Below are positions 52,547 to 64,000 of a stretch of 64,000 nt of DNA, in pieces. The translations under genes were made by a program, and so were the position numbers. Where the stretch lies: positions 1 to 64,000 of the forward strand of contig NZ_QBKP01000020.1 of NCBI RefSeq assembly GCF_003054195.1, given 5' to 3'. The stretch's first letter is position 1. Every line of letters begins with the position of its first letter. The stretch is from Gemmobacter caeni (lineage in GTDB: Bacteria > Pseudomonadota > Alphaproteobacteria > Rhodobacterales > Rhodobacteraceae). The notes under the pieces were generated by a model. That model was not told the DNA's origin, made no database searches, and worked only from the letters and a program-made list of their open reading frames with translations.

Positions 52547-53842
52547 ATGAAAATCGTCATCCTCGGCGCAGGTGTCATCGGTGTGACCTCGGCCTGGTAT
52601 CTGAGCCGTCAGGGCCATCAGGTGACGGTGATCGATCGTCAGGCCGCCCCCGCGCTGGAAACCTCTTTCGCCAATGCGGGCGAGGTCAGTCCCGGCTATT
52701 CCGCCCCCTGGGCCGCGCCGGGTATCCCGCTGAAGGCGATGAAATGGATGTTCCAGAAGCATGCGCCGCTGGTCATCCAGCCGCGCCCCGATTTCGCCAA
52801 GCTGAGCTGGATGGCGAAAATGCTGATGAACTGCACCGCCGACGCCTATCATGTGAACAAGTCGCGCATGGTGCGGCTGGCGGAATATTCGCGCGATTGT
52901 CTGGGTGAGCTGCGCGCCGAAACCGGCATCAGCTATGATGAACGCACGCAGGGCACGCTGCAACTGTTCCGCACGCAGAAGCAGGTGGAAGGCGCCGCGA
53001 AAGACATTGAGGTTCTGCGTGAGGATGGCGTCGCCTTCGAGGTCCTGGACCGTGCGGGCTGCGTCGCGGCCGAGCCGGGCCTGGCCGCCAGCGCTGACAA
53101 GATCGCGGGCGGGCTGCGCCTGCCGGGCGATGAAACCGGCGATTGCTTCAAGTTCACCAACCGTCTGGCCGATATGGCCGCGGCGGCAGGCGTCGAATTC
53201 CGCTGGGGCGTCTCGATCCGGCGCATCCATACCGAAATGGGCCGTGTGGCTTTCGTGGAGACCTCGGAAGGCCGGGTGCACGCCGATGCCTTCGTGCTGG
53301 CCATGGGGTCTTATTCGCCCATGCTGGCCGCACCGCTGGGCATTGCGCTGCCGGTCTATCCGCTGAAGGGCTATTCGATCACCGTGCCGGTGGTGGATGA
53401 AAGCCGCGCGCCGGTTTCGACCGTGATGGATGAAACCTACAAGATCGCCATCACCCGGCTGGGCGACCGCATCCGCGTCGGCGGCATGGCCGAAATCGCA
53501 GGCTTCGACCTGAGCCTGAACCCCAAACGGCAAGCCACGCTGACCCATTCGGTCGAAGACCTGTTCGGTGGCGCGGGCGACCAGTCGCAGGCCCAGTTCT
53601 GGACCGGCCTGCGCCCGATGACGCCGGATGGCACGCCGATCGTCGGTCGCTCGCCGATCTCGAACCTTTTCCTCAACACCGGCCACGGCACGCTGGGCTG
53701 GACGATGTCCTGCGGCTCGGGCCGACTGCTGGCCGACATCATCTCGGGCCGCGCGCCGGAGATTGAACACACCGATCTGGGCTATGCCCGGTATGAGCGC
53801 AAGCGCAGCGCGCGCCCGGCGTTCCGCCCGGTTCCCGCGTGA
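52547..53842 (+). CDS. dadA: D-amino acid dehydrogenase small subunit
   Basis: 431 residues from ATG 52547 with GGAG upstream. FAD motif [19 protein letters not shown], then [21 protein letters not shown], the DAO-type centre ([12 protein letters not shown]) and C-terminal [35 protein letters not shown] in outline match DadA closely. It oxidises D-amino acids, mainly D-alanine, to 2-oxo acids and passes electrons to the respiratory chain at the inner membrane. The alanine racemase dadX usually beside it is absent here. Confidence 0.93.
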   Translation: MKIVILGAGVIGVTSAWYLSRQGHQVTVIDRQAAPALETSFANAGEVSPGYSAPWAAPGIPLKAMKWMFQKHAPLVIQPRPDFAKLSWMAKMLMNCTADAYHVNKSRMVRLAEYSRDCLGELRAETGISYDERTQGTLQLFRTQKQVEGAAKDIEVLREDGVAFEVLDRAGCVAAEPGLAASADKIAGGLRLPGDETGDCFKFTNRLADMAAAAGVEFRWGVSIRRIHTEMGRVAFVETSEGRVHADAFVLAMGSYSPMLAAPLGIALPVYPLKGYSITVPVVDESRAPVSTVMDETYKIAITRLGDRIRVGGMAEIAGFDLSLNPKRQATLTHSVEDLFGGAGDQSQAQFWTGLRPMTPDGTPIVGRSPISNLFLNTGHGTLGWTMSCGSGRLLADIISGRAPEIEHTDLGYARYERKRSARPAFRPVPA

Positions 53843-53843
53843 C

Positions 53844-53893
53844 GCAAAAGTTTTCCTGAAAACTTTTGCAAATTCCCTGAACAGGGAATTTGC
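53844..53893. repeat. Double-hairpin repeat, copy 2
   Basis: Two 11-base stems share a central GC: GCAAAAGTTTT/AAAACTTTTGC (loop CCTG) and GCAAATTCCCT/AGGGAATTTGC (loop GAAC). The layout equals copy 1 at 19074-19121. It begins one base after the dadA stop and ends 39 bases before dinB. Confidence 0.8.
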
Positions 53894-53932
53894 CCCCACT
53901 GTCAGCCTCGCGCGGGTATGGTAAAAGGTGCC

Positions 53933-55186
53933 ATGCCCGCGCTTTGCCGTTCCTGCCTGACCGCCTTCGATACCGGCAGCCGCTGCCCGGCCTGTCGCAG
54001 TCCGCGCGTGCTGTCGCACCCCGAGCTCTGGGATCTTTCCATTGCCCACATGGATTGCGATGCCTTCTATGCCTCTGTCGAAAAGCGCGACAATCCCGAT
54101 CTGGCCGACAAGCCTGTCATCGTGGGCGGCGGCACGCGGGGCGTCGTTTCCACCTGCTGCTATATCGCGCGGATTTCGGGCGTGCGTTCGGCCATGCCGA
54201 TGTTTCAGGCGCTGAAGCTCTGTCCTTCTGCCGTCGTCATCAAGCCGCGCATGCAGGTCTATGCCGAAGTGTCGCGCAAGATCCGCGCCATGATCGAGGA
54301 TCTGACCCCGGCCATCGAACCCCTGAGCCTGGACGAAGCGTTCCTCGATCTCACCGGCACCGCGCGTCTGCATGGCGCGCCGCCAGCGGTGATGCTGGCC
54401 CGCCTTGTGCGGCGGATGGAGACGGAACTGGGCATCTCCGGCTCCGTCGGCCTGTCGCACAACAAGTTTCTGGCCAAGATCGCCTCTGACCTCGACAAAC
54501 CGCGCGGATTTTCGGTGATCGGCCGGGCCGAGACCGAAGCCTTTCTGACCCCGAAACCTGTCCGCATCATCTGGGGCGTCGGCACCGCCACACAGACCGC
54601 GCTGGAGACGGCGGGCATCCGAACCATCGCCGACCTGCTGCGCTGGGATCAGGCAGATCTGGTCGCGCGCTTTGGCCATATGGGCGGGCGGCTCTGGCAT
54701 CTGGCGCGCGGGCAGGACAGCCGCCGCGTCAGCCGGGATGAAAAGCTCAAGACCATCTCGAAAGAGACCACCTTCAATGAGGATACCGCCGATGCCGATC
54801 TGCTGGACGGGCATCTGTGGCGGCTGGCGGTGCAGGTGGCCGACCGGGCCAAGGCGAAGGGGTTGGCGGGCCGGACCGTGACGCTGAAGCTGAAACGTGC
54901 GGATTTCGTGCAGGTCAGCCGCCGCCACGCCCTGCCCGCGCCGACGCAGATGGCTGATCGCATCTACCGCGAGGCGCGGGCGTTGTTCGATCAGGTGCCG
55001 AAGGGGGCCGCCTACCGGCTGATCGGCTGCGGCATCGCCGATCTGGTGCCGGGGCTGGAGGCAGACACCACTGCCGATCTCTTGGACCCGCAGGCCGCCA
55101 CCCGCGCGAAGGCAGAGGCCGCAACCGATCAAATCCGCGCCCGCTTCGGCCGCGACGCGATTATCAAGGGCCGTGCCCTGCGCTAG
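53933..55186 (+). CDS. dinB: DNA polymerase IV (DinB) with N-terminal zinc finger
   Basis: 417 residues from ATG 53933. The first 25 residues hold CRSC (Cys5, Cys8) and CPAC (Cys18, Cys21), a zinc-ribbon not present in E. coli DinB. Y-family palm motifs follow: AHMDCDAFYASVE (Asp41 onwards) and SLDEAFLDLT near residue 130, a helix-hairpin-helix (WGVGTATQTALETAGIRTIADLL) and a little-finger domain (TVTLKLKRADFVQVSRRH). It copies past lesions at low fidelity. No LexA box was found upstream and no beta-clamp motif is obvious at the C-terminus. Confidence 0.92.
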   Translation: MPALCRSCLTAFDTGSRCPACRSPRVLSHPELWDLSIAHMDCDAFYASVEKRDNPDLADKPVIVGGGTRGVVSTCCYIARISGVRSAMPMFQALKLCPSAVVIKPRMQVYAEVSRKIRAMIEDLTPAIEPLSLDEAFLDLTGTARLHGAPPAVMLARLVRRMETELGISGSVGLSHNKFLAKIASDLDKPRGFSVIGRAETEAFLTPKPVRIIWGVGTATQTALETAGIRTIADLLRWDQADLVARFGHMGGRLWHLARGQDSRRVSRDEKLKTISKETTFNEDTADADLLDGHLWRLAVQVADRAKAKGLAGRTVTLKLKRADFVQVSRRHALPAPTQMADRIYREARALFDQVPKGAAYRLIGCGIADLVPGLEADTTADLLDPQAATRAKAEAATDQIRARFGRDAIIKGRALR

Positions 55187-55203
55187 GTATTAGGGGACAG
55201 TGA

Positions 55204-56028
55204 TCAGGGGCAGGGTTCCTTCCAGCCGTCGATGATGGCCACCGCCTCTTCCGCCGTATCGACATAACGGAACAGGTCCAGATCCTCTGGGCTGATGGTC
55301 CCTGCCTCGGCCAGTGCCTGCCAGTTGATGATCTTCTCCCAGAACTCGCGCCCGAACAGCAGGAAGGGCACGGGCTTCATCCGCCGTGTCTGGATCAGGG
55401 TCAGGCTTTCGAACATCTCATCCAGAGTCCCAAAGCCGCCGGGGAAGATGCAGATGGCCTTGGCTCGCATCAGGAAGTGCATCTTGCGGATGGCGAAGTA
55501 GTGGAAGTTGAACGACAGATCGGGCGTCACATAGGCATTGGGTGCCTGTTCATGCGGCAGCACGATGTTCAGGCCGATGGACTGACCGCCCGCATCATCG
55601 GCGCCACGGTTGCCTGCCTCCATCACCCCCGGCCCGCCGCCGGTCACGATGACATTCTCGCGGCCATAGCTTTGCAGGCTGCGTTCAGTCATCATCCGGG
55701 CGAAGCGCCGCGCCTCGTCATAATATTTCGACAGCTCCGCCAGAACCGGGGTTTTCGCAGTCTCCTTCTGCGCGGGTTCCGGGATGCGGGCGCCGCCAAA
55801 CAGCACGATGGTCGATTTGATGCCACGCTCATCCAGCACCATCTGCGCCTTCAGCAGCTCCAGTTGCAGGCGCACCGGCCGCAACTCCTCGCGCATCAGG
55901 AAATCGGTATCGGTGAAGGCCAGCCGATAGGCGGGGGCACGGGTCTGCGGCGTGTCGGGGATGCGATGGGTCGCCGCCACGTCCTGATGGCTGTCACGGA
56001 ACGGGTGCTGGCGGGCGTCGTCGGTCAT
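55204..56028 (-). CDS. LOG family protein (TIGR00730-type)
   Basis: 274 residues from ATG 56028; the frame stays open upstream but matches nothing. The phosphoribohydrolase motifs are GGGPGVMEAGNRGADDAGG and PGGFGTLDEMFE. In plants and some bacteria such LOG enzymes release cytokinin bases from nucleotides; in most bacteria the substrate is probably AMP-like nucleotides. The N-terminal 70 residues extend the usual LOG core and may form helices. Convergent with dinB. Confidence 0.85.
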   Translation of the reverse strand: MTDDARQHPFRDSHQDVAATHRIPDTPQTRAPAYRLAFTDTDFLMREELRPVRLQLELLKAQMVLDERGIKSTIVLFGGARIPEPAQKETAKTPVLAELSKYYDEARRFARMMTERSLQSYGRENVIVTGGGPGVMEAGNRGADDAGGQSIGLNIVLPHEQAPNAYVTPDLSFNFHYFAIRKMHFLMRAKAICIFPGGFGTLDEMFESLTLIQTRRMKPVPFLLFGREFWEKIINWQALAEAGTISPEDLDLFRYVDTAEEAVAIIDGWKEPCP

Positions 56029-56146
56029 GCGGTCTTCCTTGGTTTTGGTCGCGGTACAGGCGGCACGGGTCGGGAACGGCGATTGCGCGGGCCGGGGCCT
56101 GCGTCTATAGGCTATGGCGCAATCGCCGGATAGGGAAGGGAGCGCC

Positions 56147-56971
56147 ATGAGCAACGCCGCACTGGAAGCCGCCATCGAAACCGCATGGGAGGCGCGCGAC
56201 GCCATCACCCCGGCGACCAAGGGCGAGGCCCGCGATGCCGTCGAGGCGACGCTGGAGGCTTTGGGCGCGGGCACTCTGCGCGTGGCGGAAAAGCGCGGCG
56301 CCGACTGGCATGTCAACCAGTGGGCCAAGAAGGCGGTGCTGCTGGGCTTCCGCCTGAAGGATATGGAACTGCAATCCGGCGGCCCGCAGGGCAGCAGCTG
56401 GTGGGATAAGGTGGACAGCAAGTTCCACGGCTGGGGCGAGGCGGAATTCAGGGCTGCGGGTTTCCGCGCTGTGCCGAACTGCATCGTCCGCAAATCCGCA
56501 CATATCGCCAGGGGCGTGGTGCTGATGCCCAGCTTCGTAAACCTCGGCGCCTTCGTGGATGAGGGCACCATGGTCGATACATGGGCCACCGTCGGCTCCT
56601 GCGCGCAGATCGGCAAGAACGTCCACCTGTCAGGGGGCGTCGGCATTGGCGGCGTGCTGGAACCGATGCAGGCCGGCCCGACCATCATCGAGGACAATTG
56701 CTTCATCGGTGCCCGCTCCGAGGTGGTCGAGGGCTGCATCGTGCGTGAGGGCTCGGTCCTCGGCATGGGCGTGTTCATCGGCAAATCGACCAAGATCGTC
56801 GACCGGGAAACCGGCGAGGTGATGTATGGCGAGGTTCCGGCCGGTTCGGTCGTCGTCGCAGGCTCCATGCCGTCGAAGAACGGCATCAACCTTTACTGCG
56901 CAGTGATCGTGAAGAAGGTGGATGCGCAGACCCGCTCCAAAACCTCGATCAACGAGCTGCTGCGCGACTGA
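56147..56971 (+). CDS. dapD: 2,3,4,5-tetrahydropyridine-2,6-dicarboxylate N-succinyltransferase
   Basis: 274 residues, the standard length, from ATG 56147 with AAGGGAG upstream. It succinylates tetrahydrodipicolinate in lysine and diaminopimelate synthesis. Left-handed beta-helix hexapeptide repeats are visible ([28 protein letters not shown] in part, [25 protein letters not shown]). The N-terminal helical domain contains [20 protein letters not shown]. It is divergent from the LOG gene and followed by a terminator. Confidence 0.96.
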   Translation: MSNAALEAAIETAWEARDAITPATKGEARDAVEATLEALGAGTLRVAEKRGADWHVNQWAKKAVLLGFRLKDMELQSGGPQGSSWWDKVDSKFHGWGEAEFRAAGFRAVPNCIVRKSAHIARGVVLMPSFVNLGAFVDEGTMVDTWATVGSCAQIGKNVHLSGGVGIGGVLEPMQAGPTIIEDNCFIGARSEVVEGCIVREGSVLGMGVFIGKSTKIVDRETGEVMYGEVPAGSVVVAGSMPSKNGINLYCAVIVKKVDAQTRSKTSINELLRD

Positions 56972-56992
56972 TCTCTGCCCGAGGCATTCCTG

Positions 56993-57020
56993 AAACGCGC
57001 GCGCCCTGGGCGCGCGTTTT
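56993..57020 (+). terminator. Rho-independent terminator
   Basis: Stem AAACGCGCGC / GCGCGCGTTT with a 7-base loop, then T. It lies between convergent dapD and mtgA. Confidence 0.85.
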
Positions 57021-57031
57021 GTATTCCGGCG

Positions 57032-57775
57032 TCAACCCTCGAAACAAGCGGCGCGCCCGTCGGCCCGGATGGTCTGCGCCCCGTCGAGGATTTGCGAGGC
57101 ACGGCGCCGCAGGCTTGCCGTGGGCTTTGCCGGATTGCGCGCCTTGGGATCGGGCAGGATCGCCGCCAGACGCGCGGCCTGCACCGGGGTCAGATCCCTG
57201 GCAGACACCCCGAACCAGTGCTGTGCCGCGGCCTCGACCCCAAAGACACCTTCGCCAAATTCCGCAATGTTCAAATAGACATGCAGAATACGGCGCTTGG
57301 TCCAGATCAGTTCGACCGGCGGTGTCAGCAGCGCCTCGGCTGCCTTGCGCGCCCAGTTCCGGCCCTGCCACAGAAAGACATTCTTGACGACCTGCTGGCT
57401 GATGGTCGAAGCGCCCCGCCCGCTGCCTTCGGCCAGCGCGGCACGGATCGCCTTCATGTCGAACCCCCAGTGCAGGCAGAAATTGGCATCCTCGGCCGCC
57501 ACGACCGAGCGGGCCATGACCGGCGCAATATCATCCCAGCCCACCCAGTCGCGCTCGATGCCGCCCAGCCGCCAGCTTTCCTGCATCTGATACAGATTCG
57601 TCGGCACCGGCACGACGGCGAAAATAAGGATCAGCGCGGCGAAAAGGCCGATCACCCCGGCAATGCCGCGCAAAATCCAAAGCCGCAGGCGCCCCCACAG
57701 GGGTGGCCGCAACGGCGCGACGATTTCGGGCGCCGGTTCGGCGGCGGGTTTCTTCTTGCGGGTGGTCTTGGCCAT
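57032..57775 (-). CDS. mtgA: Monofunctional peptidoglycan transglycosylase MtgA
   Basis: 247 residues from ATG 57775 (MAKTTRKKKPAAEPAP). A basic cytosolic tail, one membrane helix (WILRGIAGVIGLFAALILIFAVVP, about 33-56) and a family 51 transglycosylase domain follow. Catalytic Glu lies in VVAAEDANFCLHWGFD, and GRGASTISQQVVKNVFLW and RRILHVYLNIAEFGEGVFG are GT51 hallmarks. It polymerises lipid II into glycan strands at the inner membrane. Confidence 0.94.
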   Translation of the reverse strand: MAKTTRKKKPAAEPAPEIVAPLRPPLWGRLRLWILRGIAGVIGLFAALILIFAVVPVPTNLYQMQESWRLGGIERDWVGWDDIAPVMARSVVAAEDANFCLHWGFDMKAIRAALAEGSGRGASTISQQVVKNVFLWQGRNWARKAAEALLTPPVELIWTKRRILHVYLNIAEFGEGVFGVEAAAQHWFGVSARDLTPVQAARLAAILPDPKARNPAKPTASLRRRASQILDGAQTIRADGRAACFEG

Positions 57776-57794
57776 GCCCCCACAGATCACGAAG

Positions 57795-57820
57795 CCCGCC
57801 TGCCGGTCAAGGCAGGCGGG
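57795..57820. terminator. Hairpin terminator
   Basis: Stem CCCGCCTGCC / GGCAGGCGGG with a 6-base loop, between mtgA and the DUF1269 gene, past the stop of the latter. Confidence 0.65.
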
Positions 57821-57841
57821 GCCATCCCGCCGCGTCGCGGA

Positions 57842-58351
57842 TCAAAGCGACGACGCCGTCCCTTGACGGGCCAGCGCCTCGGCCAGCTTTGCTTCCTGAT
57901 CGGTGCTGAGCGAGGTGCGCAGCACCCTGCCCTTGCCCGCAAAGCTGTCGAGCCCGGCCAGCACCTTGTCGGCGGTCATCTTGCGGATCAGGATACCCAG
58001 CGCGGCGCCGCCCGGCGGCAGGCTTTGCCCGGTCTGTTTCAGGAAATCGTCATTGATGCCAACATCGGTCATCCAGCCCGACAGCGCCCCTGCCCCTGCC
58101 CCGACCGCCGCACCCAGCAGCGGATTGAGGAACAGAAGGCCGATCAGGCCGCCCCAGACGCCACCACCAGCGGCGCCCATCGCGGTCATGTTGACCGCCT
58201 GATGCAGTTGCACCGTGCCGTCATCCTTGCGGGTGACAACCACGGCATCCTCCATTTCGATCAGATATTCCTGCTGCATCTTCACCAGTGCCGCGCGCGC
58301 CTCAAAGGCGGTGGCCTCGGTATCGAATGCAATGATGACAAGATCGGACAT
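57842..58351 (-). CDS. DUF1269 domain membrane protein
   Basis: 169 residues. N-terminal ferredoxin-like half (LVIIAFDTEATAFEARAALVKMQQEYLIEMEDAVVVTR) and a Gly/Ala-rich membrane segment (GAAGGGVWGGLIGLLFLNPLLGAAVGAGAGALSG, about 58-92). The C-terminal half repeats the fold (ALGILIRKMTADKVLAGLDSF). DUF1269 proteins have no settled function; some are stress-induced. Single gene between two hairpins. Confidence 0.85.
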   Translation of the reverse strand: MSDLVIIAFDTEATAFEARAALVKMQQEYLIEMEDAVVVTRKDDGTVQLHQAVNMTAMGAAGGGVWGGLIGLLFLNPLLGAAVGAGAGALSGWMTDVGINDDFLKQTGQSLPPGGAALGILIRKMTADKVLAGLDSFAGKGRVLRTSLSTDQEAKLAEALARQGTASSL

Positions 58352-58433
58352 GGCAGACTCCGGTTACAGGATACGCGTTCCCCTTGAACGTGCGCCTTTC
58401 CCGCAGGTTCCACCAGCCCTGTCACGAAAAGAT

Positions 58434-58460
58434 GACGCCCGCGGGGTGACCGCGGGCGTC
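58434..58460 (-). terminator. Rho-independent terminator of gltB
   Basis: Eleven-base stem GACGCCCGCGG / CCGCGGGCGTC with a 5-base loop. On the reverse strand ATCTTTTCG follows, 26 bases past the gltB stop. Confidence 0.85.
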
Positions 58461-58485
58461 CGGAACGGCAAGGGCTGTGCCCCAC

Positions 58486-63024
<4,539 letters not shown>

Positions 63025-63027
63025 GGC

Positions 63028-63465
63028 TTACTCCTCGGGATTGGCTTGCAACGTGGCCAGAAACTCGGCCTCGGTCATCTGCTGGGTCGGACCGGCGAAG
63101 GCAAAGGCTCCGGGCTTCCGGTCGATATAGATTTCGCGTTCCAGCCGCTGCCCGGACAGATCGTCCAGCAGGCCCGCGGCCATGTAATAGTCGGTCGGCC
63201 CCACACCCGGCTTCAGCCGATACCACAGCGCGGACCCGCAGGTGCCGCAGAAGCTGCGCTCAGCCCAGTCCGAGGAGGCGTAGGAGCGGATGTGTTCACT
63301 GCCCGTCACGGTCAGATCGGCCTCGGGTACATCCAGTGTGACAAAGGCAACCCCGGTCCAGCGGCGGCACATGGCGCAATGGCAGGCCCCAAGCTCGTGC
63401 GCGGGGTTGCGCACGGTCACCTGTACTGCTCCGCACAGGCAATGTCCGGTCAGATCATGGCTCAT
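63028..63465 (-). CDS. GFA family protein (glutathione-dependent formaldehyde-activating type)
   Basis: 145 residues. Zinc-binding Cys motifs of the Gfa/CENP-V fold are present: GHCLCGAVQVTV, CHCAMCRRWTG and FCGTCGSALWYR. Some members help glutathione react with formaldehyde; most have unknown activity. It ends three bases before gltB and overlaps the upstream partial gene by 11 bases, so the three form a run on the reverse strand. Confidence 0.85.
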   Translation of the reverse strand: MSHDLTGHCLCGAVQVTVRNPAHELGACHCAMCRRWTGVAFVTLDVPEADLTVTGSEHIRSYASSDWAERSFCGTCGSALWYRLKPGVGPTDYYMAAGLLDDLSGQRLEREIYIDRKPGAFAFAGPTQQMTEAEFLATLQANPEE

Positions 63466-64000
63466 GGCGCACCTTTTGCAGCAACGGGTTCCCCGGCGCC
63501 TGAGACATCAGCGCACCGCATTCAAAAATCGGCTGGGTGGCGGCAAAGCCCGGCTCGCCCGGCTGGATGAACTGCACCGGGCTGCCATCCGAAGGAAACC
63601 ACTCGCCGTTTTCATCCCATTCCGACGGACCGGCAAAGAACATCCGCCATTCGGGATGGATGTATTCGTTACCGCGCGCGTGGCGCATGACATTGCCGTC
63701 GAGATCGGTTTCAGTGAACTCGAATTCGGTCTGTTGCAGCGTCACGCCGTCAATCACAAAGCTTTTGCCGGTCAGCGCGTCATAGCCGGTGACATGGCTG
63801 CGCGAGCCGTCGTCCTTGGACAGCCGGAAATCGAAATCGTCACGTCCGCCCAGCAGCGCATCGAAACTGGCAGGGTCGGCGGGGTTGGCATCCAGCGTCT
63901 GCCGCACACGCGGGTTCATCTCGAAGCTTTCAACCCATTGGGTTTCCCGGTCGATCCGGCTGAGGAAGAAGATCCCCTCCTGATCGAAGTCAGCACGCCA
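63455..64000 (-). CDS. Conserved hypothetical protein, partial
   Basis: The frame stays open to base 64000, so at least 181 residues are seen and the N-terminus lies outside. The visible part has alternating charged and aromatic stretches (WRADFDQEGIFFLSRIDRE, KSFVIDGVTLQQTEFEFTET, GNEYIHPEWRMFFAGPSEW) without a membrane segment or a motif I can assign. The first in-window ATG is at 63919, but there is no reason to take it as the true start. It is cotranscribed with the GFA gene and gltB by position. Confidence 0.65.
   Translation of the reverse strand, partial: WRADFDQEGIFFLSRIDRETQWVESFEMNPRVRQTLDANPADPASFDALLGGRDDFDFRLSKDDGSRSHVTGYDALTGKSFVIDGVTLQQTEFEFTETDLDGNVMRHARGNEYIHPEWRMFFAGPSEWDENGEWFPSDGSPVQFIQPGEPGFAATQPIFECGALMSQAPGNPLLQKVRHEP

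Noticed and set aside
52511-55132. Long reverse frame across dadA and dinB
   Set aside because: It crosses two well supported forward genes and an intergenic repeat; no family resemblance.

Overview
The window is a 64 kb stretch of a GC-rich alphaproteobacterial chromosome. Gene content and order (fdsGBA with fdhD and fdsD, DUF484 next to xerC, ruvC-ruvA, an NfeD/SPFH pair, DUF1127, a DinB with an N-terminal zinc finger) suggest Rhodobacteraceae/Paracoccaceae, probably Paracoccus or a close relative. This is inferred from family knowledge; no rRNA or tRNA gene was seen to confirm it.

Layout. 1-1271: end of a truncated phage terminase large-subunit gene. 1275-2376: about 1.1 kb without a convincing gene but rich in short repeats, the only clearly accessory stretch. 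2377-6778: two L,D-transpeptidase lipoproteins around a secreted phytase-type esterase and a small exported protein. 6850-9293: creatinase and a P1-family peptidase. 9362-12063: moaE-moaD-pgsA, then an Hsp70-like (YegD) ATPase. 12168-19042: NAD-dependent formate dehydrogenase operon fdsG-fdsB-fdsA-fdhD-fdsD with its likely LysR regulator. 19163-24045: S49 peptidase, a small zinc-ribbon membrane protein, a cation/Ca2+ exchanger and a pteridine-reductase-like SDR, then uvrC behind an AT-rich spacer. 24055-26757: EamA transporter and a divergent split mnmC. 26840-31547: mlaA-mlaC and a type I secretion ABC/HlyD pair. 31639-38110: RidA, glycerophosphodiesterase, FemAB-like acyltransferase, GST, pterin carbinolamine dehydratase, peroxiredoxin, FAD reductase, rsmD, HAD phosphatase. 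38107-42108: ruvB, htpX, yceI, ruvA, ruvC. 42431-48622: DUF1127, a small membrane protein, prmA, msrA, an MFS carrier, priA. 48703-58351: transaldolase-like aldolase, DUF484-xerC, NfeD/SPFH, dadA, dinB, LOG protein, dapD, mtgA, DUF1269 protein. 58486-64000: gltB, a GFA protein and a partial hypothetical gene.

Most of the window is housekeeping: DNA repair and recombination (uvrC, ruvABC, priA, dinB, xerC), RNA and protein modification (rsmD, prmA, mnmC/mnmD), envelope (L,D-transpeptidases, mtgA, mla, pgsA), nitrogen assimilation (gltB) and formate oxidation. Genes are tightly packed, with many 4-base ATGA or 1-base overlaps, and convergent pairs share hairpin terminators.

No clearly new defence or mobile system was found. 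The most interesting signals are non-coding: a composite double-hairpin repeat found twice, each time about 40 bases before a start codon; a LysR-type dyad that contains the regulator's own stop codon; an AT-rich island with a perfect DnaA box before uvrC; a lac-operator-like dyad before the MFS gene; and the repeat-dense gap beside the phage remnant.
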